From Syntrophotaleaceae bacterium (GTDB taxonomy: Bacteria > Desulfobacterota > Desulfuromonadia > Desulfuromonadales > Syntrophotaleaceae): a DNA stretch of 64,000 bases. The notes under the pieces were generated by a model. The model was given only the letters and a program-made list of their open reading frames with translations. It made no database searches and was not told the DNA's origin. The stretch spans positions 686,001 through 750,000 of the forward strand of contig JAWKQB010000002.1 of assembly GCA_041390365.1 (NCBI GenBank). Reading direction: 5' to 3'. Each line of letters begins with the position of its first letter. Within the stretch, counting starts at the first letter, position 1. Below are positions 53,731 through 62,454 of this stretch, one piece after another. The translations under genes and the position numbers were made by a program.

Positions 53731-55857
53731 TCAGAATCTGCCGAATTCATTGTCGTCAAGGGCAATGACCGGTTTGGAAGAGCCGCCATCTTTCTTCTTG
53801 GCCGGCGGGGTGCCCGGAGCCAAAATTCTTGCCTTGGTACTGCTGGTCTGCTGCGCCTGATTCTGGCCCTTGATTTTGAATCGGGAAAGCATCTGCCGCA
53901 ACTGTTCGGCCTGGCTTGACAATTCTTCGGCCGCGGCGGCACTCTCTTCGGCGTTGGCGGTATTCTGCTGGGTGACCTGGTCGATCTGCCCCAGACCCTG
54001 GTTGACCTGGGCAAAACCTTCGGACTGTTCCTGGGAGGCGGCGGCGATTTCGCTGACCAGGTCGGTGGCCTTGATCACGCCGGCGACGATCTCCTGCAGG
54101 GCCTTTTCGGTGTTGCTGGCAATCTCGGTGCCGTTGCTGGTCTTCTGCACCGACCCCTCGATGAGTTCGGCCGTTTCCTTGGCTGCCTGGGCGCTGCGGG
54201 CCGCCAGGTTGCGCACCTCCTCGGCCACCACCGCAAACCCCTTGCCGTGCTGCCCGGCACGGGCGGCTTCCACCGCGGCATTCAGGGCGAGAAGATTGGT
54301 TTGGAAGGCGATCTCGTCGATGACCTTGATGATCTTCGAAATATTCTGGCCCGCCTCGTTGATCTCGAACATGGCGGAGACCATTTGCTGCATCTGCCGG
54401 TTGCCCTGCTCGGCTGCGGATTTGGCCTGGTTGACCAGTTTGTTGGCCTGCCCGGCGTTGTCGGCGTTCTGCCTGGTCTGGGAGGCCAGTTGGGTCATTG
54501 AAGCGGTGATTTCCTCCACCGAGGCGGCGGACTCGGTGGCGCCCTGCGAGAGACTTTGGGCGCCGTCGGAGATCTGCGAGGAGCCGGAGGCGATCTGCTC
54601 GCCGGCCACCTGGATCTGCCCCAGGATCTCATTGAGGTTTGAAACCATGGCGCTGAGGGATTTTCCAAGGGCATCCTTATCGGAGGCGAGAGAAATCTCC
54701 GTGGTCAAATCCCCGGTGGCAATCCGTTCGGCCAATTCGGCCTTTTCCTTGAGCTTGTTGACCATGTTGCGGATGGCGGCATAAAGGCTTTCCGCCTTCT
54801 CGCCCTGTTTCGGCAGGTCGAGATCCAGGTCGCCTGCGGCCACCTGACTGGCGACGCCGATGACGTAGGCGGGATCACCGCCCATCTGGCCGAGGATGTT
54901 ACGGGTGATATAGGTGGCCACCCCGATACCGAGCAGGATGGCAAAGACACTGATGACCAGAATCAGGATTTCCGCCCGGCGGTTGTCGGCCTGCAGTTTC
55001 GGGCCGAGCGCGTCCTGCTCGCCTTTGATGTCCAGCTTCACCTCTTCGACATGGGCGGCAATTTCAGGACCCAGTTTGTCCAGGCGGTTTTCCACGATTT
55101 GATTGCGGGTCTGAATCAGGCGGGTCACCTCGGCAAACGAGGCGGCATAGGAATCCATCTGCCCATTGATCTCATTCAGAAGGCGACGATTTTCAGAACT
55201 GTTCAGCTCTTGCTGCAGAACGCCGAGGCTCTTCTCCATCTCGGCGAATTCTTTCCCGACCCGATCGATGGCTGACTGTTCATTGCTTTCCAGGAACTTG
55301 ACGACGTACAGACGGGCCAGCAGCAGATTTCTCATGGCCAGGGAGGTTTGATAGGCCGCATTCATGTTGCCCGATTGACGGGCGGAAAGGAGAATCTCCG
55401 TCAGGTTTTTCTCGATCTGGGGTCCGACCATGTCCAGCACTCCAAGCACCTGCCGGTTCCTTTTGGTGACAAGCGCTACGACCTCCTGAAAGCCTTTCTC
55501 ATAGTCCGCCAGCTTGGCGTCGATATCGTCGATCAGGGCTGCCCGCTCGGGATCTTGAATTTCGGACTGGGCGTCTTTCATGAAGCCGGACACCTTCTGC
55601 CAGTAGTCGGCAAACTCCTGCTTGTCCTGGTCGCTGCCGGTGATCAGGAAATCCTTGACGTTCATCCGCACCATCAGCATGTTGGCCTGCACCTGGCCGC
55701 TCAGGTTGGTGTCCCGGGCCAAACCCCGGTAAGCCTGGAAGCCCACGGTACTGCCGAACAGAGCCTGAAAACCTACAGCGCCGATCGCTAAAAGCAAGAC
55801 CAGGACCAGGCTGAATCCGAAGGTCAACTTTTTCTTCAAGGTCATATTCTCAAACAT
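53731..55857 (-). CDS. Methyl-accepting chemotaxis protein
   Basis: A 708-residue chemoreceptor: helix (about 12-32), a large all-helical periplasmic domain of the bimodular (HBM) type (about 35-295), second helix (about 298-320), HAMP and a second HAMP-like segment (about 322-430), then the signalling hairpin (about 440-690) with the conserved tip IDEIAFQTNLLALNAAVEAA and ARAGQHGKGFAVVAEEVRNL. No C-terminal CheR/CheB-docking pentapeptide (NWETF type). AAAGGAC precedes the ATG. Cotranscribed with cheW 32 bases upstream. Confidence 0.96.
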   Translation of the reverse strand: MFENMTLKKKLTFGFSLVLVLLLAIGAVGFQALFGSTVGFQAYRGLARDTNLSGQVQANMLMVRMNVKDFLITGSDQDKQEFADYWQKVSGFMKDAQSEIQDPERAALIDDIDAKLADYEKGFQEVVALVTKRNRQVLGVLDMVGPQIEKNLTEILLSARQSGNMNAAYQTSLAMRNLLLARLYVVKFLESNEQSAIDRVGKEFAEMEKSLGVLQQELNSSENRRLLNEINGQMDSYAASFAEVTRLIQTRNQIVENRLDKLGPEIAAHVEEVKLDIKGEQDALGPKLQADNRRAEILILVISVFAILLGIGVATYITRNILGQMGGDPAYVIGVASQVAAGDLDLDLPKQGEKAESLYAAIRNMVNKLKEKAELAERIATGDLTTEISLASDKDALGKSLSAMVSNLNEILGQIQVAGEQIASGSSQISDGAQSLSQGATESAASVEEITASMTQLASQTRQNADNAGQANKLVNQAKSAAEQGNRQMQQMVSAMFEINEAGQNISKIIKVIDEIAFQTNLLALNAAVEAARAGQHGKGFAVVAEEVRNLAARSAQAAKETAELIEGSVQKTSNGTEIASNTEKALQEIVAGVIKATDLVSEIAAASQEQSEGFAQVNQGLGQIDQVTQQNTANAEESAAAAEELSSQAEQLRQMLSRFKIKGQNQAQQTSSTKARILAPGTPPAKKKDGGSSKPVIALDDNEFGRF

Positions 55858-55889
55858 GGAAGTGTCCTTTCGTTAAGATGGTATCAGAA

Positions 55890-56354
55890 TCAGGCAGCCA
55901 GAATTTTTTGTGTATCGAGCAGGATCCGGATGTTATCCCCCACCTTGCCGAGTCCCTTGACATAACTGCCGGCCGCTTGTATCGATTGGCTGCCGGCGGG
56001 TTCCACCTGGGTTTCAGGGATATCGATCACTTCGTTGACCCGGTCGACCACCAGCCCCATGGTCTGGCCGGAGACTTCCGTCACCACGATGCAGGTGCGC
56101 TCATCGTAGTCGCGTTGGGGCAGATGGAAGCGGACTCTCATATCCATGACCGGGATGACCTGACCGCGCAGATTGATGACCCCTTTGATGAAAGACGGCA
56201 TGTCCGGTACCTGGGTAATTTTTTGCAATCCGATGATTTCGATGACATCCCCGATATCCAGACCGTAATTCTCCTCGGCAAGGCGAAAGGTCAGATACTT
56301 GTCCTTTTGGGTGTCTTCCTGGAAACGGGTTTCCAACTGTTCCTCTTCAGCCAT
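55890..56354 (-). CDS. cheW: Chemotaxis coupling protein CheW
   Basis: A 154-residue CheW: DKYLTFRLAEENYGLDIGDV, ITQVPDMPSFIKGVINLRGQ (signature), VIPVMDMRVRF, and MGLVVDRVNEVIDI. It links receptors to CheA. ATG 56354 follows AAAGGAGGAG; the open frame to 56387 is leader. First gene of a cheW-mcp operon with no cheA, cheY or cheR nearby, so it must use kinases encoded elsewhere. Confidence 0.96.
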   Translation of the reverse strand: MAEEEQLETRFQEDTQKDKYLTFRLAEENYGLDIGDVIEIIGLQKITQVPDMPSFIKGVINLRGQVIPVMDMRVRFHLPQRDYDERTCIVVTEVSGQTMGLVVDRVNEVIDIPETQVEPAGSQSIQAAGSYVKGLGKVGDNIRILLDTQKILAA

Positions 56355-56387
56355 AAAACTCCTCCTTTGGTTCTGTCTTAAGGGCAT

Positions 56388-56888
56388 GCAGACGAAATTT
56401 GCAGTTCAAAAAACTTAAAAGTTTATGACGGGATTTGGAATAGTCATGCCAATGGAGTGTGAAATGGGGGAGGCTTTGAAGAGATAAAATAAAGAGCACT
56501 CAAATTATTGATAAAACGATGATTTTAAAATTCAAATAAATTCTGGGCAGCATTTGATTTATCTGTTTTAGATTTTCGGGGTATTTGACGATAAATGATT
56601 CCTGATAAAAACAAGTTTTTTTGTCAAAATTTTTTTACAGAATGGTCTTTCGCTTCGTTCGGCCAACTGGTTTTTGCTCTCTTTCATTAAGTGATGAAAG
56701 CACTGTGTGCTCCTTTCCCTTCTTGAAGTGGAACAAGAGTTGCACAATCATTTTTGACGCCACTTTTTTCCACTTTTTTGACCCGGTTTATTCATGCTTT
56801 CTCCGCAGAGATTCAGGTTCGCATTCTCCTGTCTTCATCTTCGGGATTACCCTGTTGACCTTGCTTCAGGTCTCCCCATGCATTGGCA
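56388..56888. promoter_or_regulatory. AT-rich intergenic region with an orphan sigma-54 site
   Basis: About 500 bases without an intact gene between cheW and the kinase fragment. It is AT-rich with several T-runs. The clearest element is the sigma-54-type site at 56729-56744. Reading frames after 56640 show no recognisable protein. Confidence 0.5.
56729..56744 (+). promoter_or_regulatory. Candidate sigma-54 promoter ahead of kinase fragment
   Basis: TGGAAC-AAGAG-TTGCA differs from TGGCAC-N5-TTGCA at one base. It faces the kinase remnant and the multi-PAS kinase gene. Confidence 0.65.
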
Positions 56889-57161
56889 GGACACGGCACC
56901 GGCATCGAACCGGATATCCGGAACAAGATATTCGATCCGTTTTTTACCACGAAGGCTGTCGGAGAAGGGACCGGCCTTGGGTTGTCGGTGTCCTTCCAGA
57001 TTATCGTCCAGCGTCATCGCGGGGAAATGACGATGGATTCGGAGCCGGGCCATTGGACAAGATTCCGCATCAAATTGCCTCTGAGGACCTTGAAGAGGCC
57101 ATTACAGGAACAGAGGGATAAAAGGCTGTGTGATGAAAACCATGTCTATACAAGTACCTGA
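56889..57161 (+). pseudogene. Histidine kinase remnant (ATPase domain end only)
   Basis: The frame encodes GTGIEPDIRNKIFDPFFTTK, then GEGTGLGLSVSFQIIVQRH and WTRFRIKLPL, the G1-F-G2 boxes of a HATPase domain. The receiver, sensor, HisKA and N box are absent and no start codon with a ribosome site exists, so it is the tail of a deleted kinase. It resembles the end of the next gene (FDPFFTTKKVGEGTGLGLSV) but with many silent and coding differences, so it is an old paralogue, not a recent copy. Its stop lies inside the start of the next gene. Confidence 0.85.
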
Positions 57162-60100
57162 TCATGTCCTGCAGAAGTGGCAGCGCATGGCCGACCTCCT
57201 GAGTCGGATGGCCGATGTCCCTGTTGCCCTGGTTATGCGCGTTGCTCATCCCAACATCGAGGTATGCGCATCGAGTTCTGGGAAGAACAATCCGTATCAT
57301 GCGGGCGACAGCGAACTCCTGCGGGATTCGGGCCTCTACTGCGAAACAGTCGTCAGGACCCGCGGCAGGCTGCTGGTGCCCAACGCTCTGGCCGATCCGC
57401 AGTGGATGGGCAATCCCGACATCAGATTCGGACTCATCGCCTACCTGGGCTTTCCTGTTTTCAGGCCTGACGGGCAGGTTTTTGGTACGCTCTGTATCCT
57501 CGACAGCAAGGAAAACCGTTTTTCCCCGGATATTGAAGATCTGATGTTGGAGTTCAAGGATCTTCTTGAAAGCCACCTTGCACTTTTATCGAGCAATGCC
57601 GAGGCGCAAAGGGCCATGGAAATGGCCCGCATGGGTCACTGGGAATATAGTGTGGCCGAGGATCTCTTCACCTTCAACGACAGGTTTTATCGAATCTACG
57701 GGGTGACGGCGGAAGAGGTGGGGGGGTACCGCATGTCTGCGGCGGAGTACGCCCGGCGCTTCGTGCATCCCGCTGACCGGCACCTGGTTGCGGAGGAAAT
57801 CCGTAAAGCGCTGGAAATGGAAGGAAATTACTTTCTCCGACGGGTGGATCACCGGCTTATCCGGGGGGACGGGACCGTTGGACACATCTCGGTCGGTTAC
57901 TCCCGAGTCCAGGATGACGCGGGGAAGACCATCGGTATGCATGGCGGCAACCAGGATATCACCGAGCGCAAGAACACCGAAAACGAGTTGCGCCGCAGCC
58001 AGGCCGAATTAAAGAGGCGGATCGAGGAGCAGCGGGAAATGGAAACAAAACTGCGCCGGGTCAACGACCTGCTCACCAATCTCGCCGAGCAGGTTCCGGG
58101 AGTCATCTATCAAGCCCGGCTCTTTACGAACGGGCGCACCTGCTTCCCCTATGCCAGCCCCGGTATGAGCGATATCTTCGAGGTGACCCCCGAAGAGGTG
58201 CGGGAAAGTGCCGAACCGGTCTTCGAAAGGTTGCATCCGGAAGACCGGGATGCCCTCTTCGACGCCATTTTCGAGTCGGCCCGCTCCCTGGAGATTTTCC
58301 AGTTCGAGTTTCGGGTCCTTCTCCCCGGGCAGGGGCTGCGCTGGCTCAGCTGCAGGTCCAAGCCGATGCGGATGGAGGATGGCGGAACCCTTTGGCACGG
58401 CATGATCTGGGACATCACTCAGAGCAAGATCGCGGAGGAAAAGCTCGCCCATTCCCACGATCTCATGAGCTACATCATCGAACACGACCGCAGTGCCGTA
58501 GCCGTCCACGACAAGGACCTGAAATACATTTATGTGAGCAGGCAGTATCTCGAGCAGTACGGGGTCAAGGAACAGGATATCATCGGCAAGCACCATTACG
58601 AAGTTTTCCCGGATCTTCCGCAGAAATGGCGGGACGTGCACCAGCGGGCCCTGCAGGGGGAAGTGTCGAGCGCCGAGGAGGACCCCTATGTCCGGCAGGA
58701 CGGTTTTATCGACTGGACCCGCTGGGAATGCCGGCCATGGCATGAAGCGGACGGTTCCATCGGCGGCATCATCGTCTATACCGAGGTCATCACTCCCCGT
58801 AAAAAGACCGAGGAAGCCCTTCGCCTCATGGCCAGCCAGTACGCCACCCTCCTGCGAACCTCCCAGGACGGCTTCTGGCTCGTCAATCGGGAGGGCCGTC
58901 TGCTGGAGGTCAATGAAGCCTACTGCTGGATGGTCGGCTTTCCCCGGGAACAGATGCTGGGCCGCCATATCCGCGAATTGATCGACGGGGAGAGCCTGGA
59001 AGAGATCGAGCATCGCATTCGGGAGATCTGCGAGCAGGGGTATTCCCGTTTCGAAAGCCGCCACCGAACGGCGGACGGACGGGGGATTGATGTAGAGATC
59101 AGCACTTCCTACTGGTCGGAAGGGGAGCGCATCATCGTTTTCATCAGGAACATTACCGAGCGGAAAAAATACGAAAACGCCCTCAAAAAGAGCGAACACC
59201 GGTTCCGCACCTTTGTCGAAAACATCAACGACATTATTTTTTCCGTGAATCCGAAAGGAAATCTGACCTACGTTTCCCCGAACTGGTTACACTTTCTGGG
59301 TGAACCGGCCCATGAAGCCATAGGTCGCTCTTTCGAGCATTACATTCATACTGATGACCTGAAATTCTGGCGTAATCATCTTGCCCAGGTCCTGCAGGGT
59401 GAGGAATCATCCGGAAGCGTGGAGTACCGGGTCCGGCATCAGGAGGGGCATTGGCTGTGGCACACCTCCAGCGGTTCGCCCCTGCGCAACGAAGCCGGGG
59501 AGGTCATCAGCTGGATCGGCGTCGCCCGCGACGTGACCGAACAGAAGAAGATGCAGGATTTCATGATCCAGACCGAAAAGATCATGTCGCTGGGCACCAT
59601 GGCGGCGGGGATGGCCCATGAGATCAACAATCCTCTCAGCATCATTTCACAGGGGGTGCAGAACGTGCTGCGCCGCACACGGCAGGAGCTGCCGGGCAAC
59701 CTCACCACGGCCAAGGAGTGCGGAATCTCCTTCGAGGGGCTTGGCCTGTATCTGACCAGAAGAAACGTGTTCCGCTCGCTGGAGGCGATCATGGCTGCCG
59801 TGGACAGGTCGGCTGCCATCGTCACCAACATGCTGGAATTCAGCCGGCGGAGCGATGCCATGCCAATTCCCTGCAATCTCAACCGGATTCTGGAGAAATC
59901 GGTTCAATTGGCCGGAACCGACTATGACCTGAAGAAAAAATACGATTTCAGGAACATCCGCATCGAAACCGAATTTTCCCTCGAAGCCCCTGTCCCCTGC
60001 ATTCCCTCGGAGCTGGAGCAGGTCTTGCTCAATCTGCTGCGCAACAGCGCCCAGAGTTTCCAGGGGGTGGAAAGAGAGGTGCCGACCATTGCGCTGCGAA

Positions 60101-60354
60101 GCTGGGACGATGGGGAATGGGCTTTTATCGAGGTCGAGGACAACGGCAGCGGGATCGAGGAGGAGGTCAGAAAGAATATTTTCGATCCTTTCTTCACCAC
60201 CAAAAAAGTCGGCGAGGGGACGGGACTCGGCCTTTCCGTTTCCTACCACATCATCGTGCAGCGGCACGGGGGGAAGATATCGGTCGAATCGGAGGCGGGA
60301 GAATGGACCCGCTTCCGCATCTGTCTGCCGATTCCAAAAAAGATCTCCAGGTGA
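57133..60354 (+). CDS. Multi-PAS sensor histidine kinase
   Basis: A 1073-residue soluble kinase: N-terminal GAF domain (about 15-155), five PAS/PAC modules (about 165-280, 320-440, 450-565, 570-690, 695-815), HisKA with His829 in GMAHEINNPLSIISQG, and HATPase (about 930-1065) with NLLRNSAQSF, DNGSGIEEEV and GEGTGLGLSVSYHII. No membrane helix. It has no attached receiver; its partner is unknown, but the REC proteins encoded next to it (60371 and 62455) are candidates. GTG 57130 is an alternative start. Confidence 0.93.
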   Translation: MKTMSIQVPDHVLQKWQRMADLLSRMADVPVALVMRVAHPNIEVCASSSGKNNPYHAGDSELLRDSGLYCETVVRTRGRLLVPNALADPQWMGNPDIRFGLIAYLGFPVFRPDGQVFGTLCILDSKENRFSPDIEDLMLEFKDLLESHLALLSSNAEAQRAMEMARMGHWEYSVAEDLFTFNDRFYRIYGVTAEEVGGYRMSAAEYARRFVHPADRHLVAEEIRKALEMEGNYFLRRVDHRLIRGDGTVGHISVGYSRVQDDAGKTIGMHGGNQDITERKNTENELRRSQAELKRRIEEQREMETKLRRVNDLLTNLAEQVPGVIYQARLFTNGRTCFPYASPGMSDIFEVTPEEVRESAEPVFERLHPEDRDALFDAIFESARSLEIFQFEFRVLLPGQGLRWLSCRSKPMRMEDGGTLWHGMIWDITQSKIAEEKLAHSHDLMSYIIEHDRSAVAVHDKDLKYIYVSRQYLEQYGVKEQDIIGKHHYEVFPDLPQKWRDVHQRALQGEVSSAEEDPYVRQDGFIDWTRWECRPWHEADGSIGGIIVYTEVITPRKKTEEALRLMASQYATLLRTSQDGFWLVNREGRLLEVNEAYCWMVGFPREQMLGRHIRELIDGESLEEIEHRIREICEQGYSRFESRHRTADGRGIDVEISTSYWSEGERIIVFIRNITERKKYENALKKSEHRFRTFVENINDIIFSVNPKGNLTYVSPNWLHFLGEPAHEAIGRSFEHYIHTDDLKFWRNHLAQVLQGEESSGSVEYRVRHQEGHWLWHTSSGSPLRNEAGEVISWIGVARDVTEQKKMQDFMIQTEKIMSLGTMAAGMAHEINNPLSIISQGVQNVLRRTRQELPGNLTTAKECGISFEGLGLYLTRRNVFRSLEAIMAAVDRSAAIVTNMLEFSRRSDAMPIPCNLNRILEKSVQLAGTDYDLKKKYDFRNIRIETEFSLEAPVPCIPSELEQVLLNLLRNSAQSFQGVEREVPTIALRSWDDGEWAFIEVEDNGSGIEEEVRKNIFDPFFTTKKVGEGTGLGLSVSYHIIVQRHGGKISVESEAGEWTRFRICLPIPKKISR

Positions 60355-60370
60355 TGAAAAGCACAGGCTC

Positions 60371-62164
60371 TCAGGGAGTCATCAGGAATCCGGAAATCGC
60401 GTCTCCCGGAACCGGTCGGGAATAGAAAAAGCCTTGATGGAGGTGGCATCCGAGCTGGCTCAGCATCTCCTTTTGCACGGCGGTTTCCACCCCCTCCGCC
60501 ACCAACTCGAGACCGAAAACCGAAGCCATGTTTTTCATGACCTTGATCAGCTCATGAGTTTTTGGATCCCTGTCCATTTTGTGGATGAAACTCATGTCGA
60601 TCTTGAGATGGTCCACCGGAAATCTGTTGAGGTATTCGAGAGAGGAATACCCGGTGCCGAAATCGTCGATGCTGATCCTGACTCCTAGATCCTTGTATTG
60701 ATGAAGTATCCTGGTGGTCTCCACCACATTGGTCATGAGTACGCTTTCGGTGATTTCGATGCAGAGCCGGGTCGGATCAAAACCGGTGCGCTCGATGATT
60801 CCCTTGAATCGGGAGATCAGGGCCTGCTGGAAGAACTGTTTTCCGGAAACATTCATCGACAGGGTCAGATTTTCTCGGCAAAGACCTTTTTCGCACCAGG
60901 TGCGGCAACCGGTTTCCAGCGCCCATTCTCCCAGTTCAGAGATGAATCCGCACTCCTCGGCAATGGGGATGAACTCCCCCGGCGAGATCGGTCCGTACTG
61001 CTTGCTGTTCCAGCGCAGCAGGCCTTCAAATCCGAAAAGTTTTCCAGTTTTCTGGTTTAAGATGGGTTGAAAGGCGAGGAAAAATTCCCCCTTGGCGAGA
61101 GCTTCCGGCATCTCCTTTTCCAGGGCCAGGCGCCGCAGGTGCTCCTGATGAAGAAGGTCGTCGTAAATGACCATCTGGCTGCAGAGGTTCTTTTTGGCTT
61201 GTAGATGAGCGAAGGTCGCTTCGTTGACCGGTTTTTCCCAGGCCGTATCTTGTGTTGAAAAAAGGGAGAGGCCGAAAACGAAGCCGACGTTGAAGGATTC
61301 CTTTTCGAGCAGATAGGAACGTCTGATCGATTCCTCAACAGCGGATGCAAAAGCGACCACCTCCTCTCGGTCCCGACCCTGCAGAAGAGCCGCGAATTCA
61401 TCGCTTCCCATACGAAAAACTTTTGTATTCTCCCCGGAAAACTCCGCAAGTCTTTTCCCGACCGCAATCAGAAGCTGGTCGCCGAGGGAGTAGCCGTAGG
61501 CGTCGTTGAGATTTCTCAGGCCGCTGATGTCAAAGAGGAGGAAACCGAAGTGGTTGTTTCCCTGCCCGGTTTCGAGGTTCCCCAGCTCGCTCATGCACAG
61601 ACGACGGTTTCCGAGCCGGGTCAGGGCGTCGTGATGGGCTTCGTGTTCAAGCTGCTGCTGCACCAGTTTTCTGGCCTCTATCTCCGCTTCCAGGTACGAG
61701 GTCTTTTCCCTGACCTCCTTTTCCAGCTGTTGCCGGTAGTCCTTCTCCGATTGGAGCAGGATGGCTTTTTCCAGTGCCTTGCGGACCACATGGTCGAGGA
61801 TCTCCAGATCCTGGACGGGCTTGAGGATGTAGTCCCAGGCGCCGAGACGCAGGGCGCTGATGACATTTTCCATCAATCCGGTTCCTGAAACGATGATGGC
61901 AGGGGTGAGCGGAGCGATATTTTTCATCGCTTCGACCACCTTCAGCCCGTCCATGACCGGCATGCGGATATCGGTGAGTACGGCGTCGGGGTTTTCCCGC
62001 TGCAGCATTTCGATCCCCTGCTGGCCGTTTTCGGCTTCCAGCACCTGGTAACCGGCGTCCTCGAGAAAGTCCATCATAATCATGCGGGCCGGCTCCTCGT
62101 CATCAATGACCAGAATTCGGGCTTTCGCGGCTTGTGTTATCAACGGCTGGACAACTGCTTGCAT
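60371..62164 (-). CDS. Response regulator with GGDEF and EAL domains
   Basis: A 597-residue protein: receiver (about 15-130) with phospho-acceptor Asp65 in LTDIRMPVMDG, a coiled linker (about 135-185), GGDEF domain (about 190-345) with GSDEF in place of GGDEF, and EAL domain (about 355-590) with EGLLRW for EALLRW, DDFGTGYSSLEYLNRF and LKIDMSFI. The EAL metal residues look intact, so c-di-GMP hydrolysis is plausible, while cyclase activity is doubtful because of the Ser. ATG 62164 follows GGGAGA; the upstream open frame is not homologous. Divergent from the next kinase gene. Confidence 0.93.
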   Translation of the reverse strand: MQAVVQPLITQAAKARILVIDDEEPARMIMMDFLEDAGYQVLEAENGQQGIEMLQRENPDAVLTDIRMPVMDGLKVVEAMKNIAPLTPAIIVSGTGLMENVISALRLGAWDYILKPVQDLEILDHVVRKALEKAILLQSEKDYRQQLEKEVREKTSYLEAEIEARKLVQQQLEHEAHHDALTRLGNRRLCMSELGNLETGQGNNHFGFLLFDISGLRNLNDAYGYSLGDQLLIAVGKRLAEFSGENTKVFRMGSDEFAALLQGRDREEVVAFASAVEESIRRSYLLEKESFNVGFVFGLSLFSTQDTAWEKPVNEATFAHLQAKKNLCSQMVIYDDLLHQEHLRRLALEKEMPEALAKGEFFLAFQPILNQKTGKLFGFEGLLRWNSKQYGPISPGEFIPIAEECGFISELGEWALETGCRTWCEKGLCRENLTLSMNVSGKQFFQQALISRFKGIIERTGFDPTRLCIEITESVLMTNVVETTRILHQYKDLGVRISIDDFGTGYSSLEYLNRFPVDHLKIDMSFIHKMDRDPKTHELIKVMKNMASVFGLELVAEGVETAVQKEMLSQLGCHLHQGFFYSRPVPGDAISGFLMTP

Positions 62165-62454
62165 AGGGTCTCCCAAAAATGCGGTTACTGTTCTGGGAAT
62201 GAAAAATATATGCCGATCCAGCTGCACAACGATCGATTCGGACTGTTTTTGCAAGGTTGCTGGATTTACGAGCTTTCCCCCGGATTCCAAAGGCAAGCCA
62301 TCAGCGGGCCGAGGAGGGACTTAAAATTTTCTTGATAGGTGGTCGCATTTTTTGTCAAAATTTCCTGTCGTACTCGGACCTGAAATTACTGAATCTTTTC
62401 GATAACCAGTACGGTACGACAACGAAACCATGGGATTTGGGTGAGGGGGACGGC

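Noticed and set aside
56388..56460. Sigma-54 promoter for cheW on the minus strand
   Set aside because: TGGCAT-N5-TTCCA has mismatches in both essential elements and no supporting context.
56883..57161. Kinase fragment as a functional small ATPase protein
   Set aside because: It lacks the N box, HisKA and any credible start, so it is treated as a remnant.
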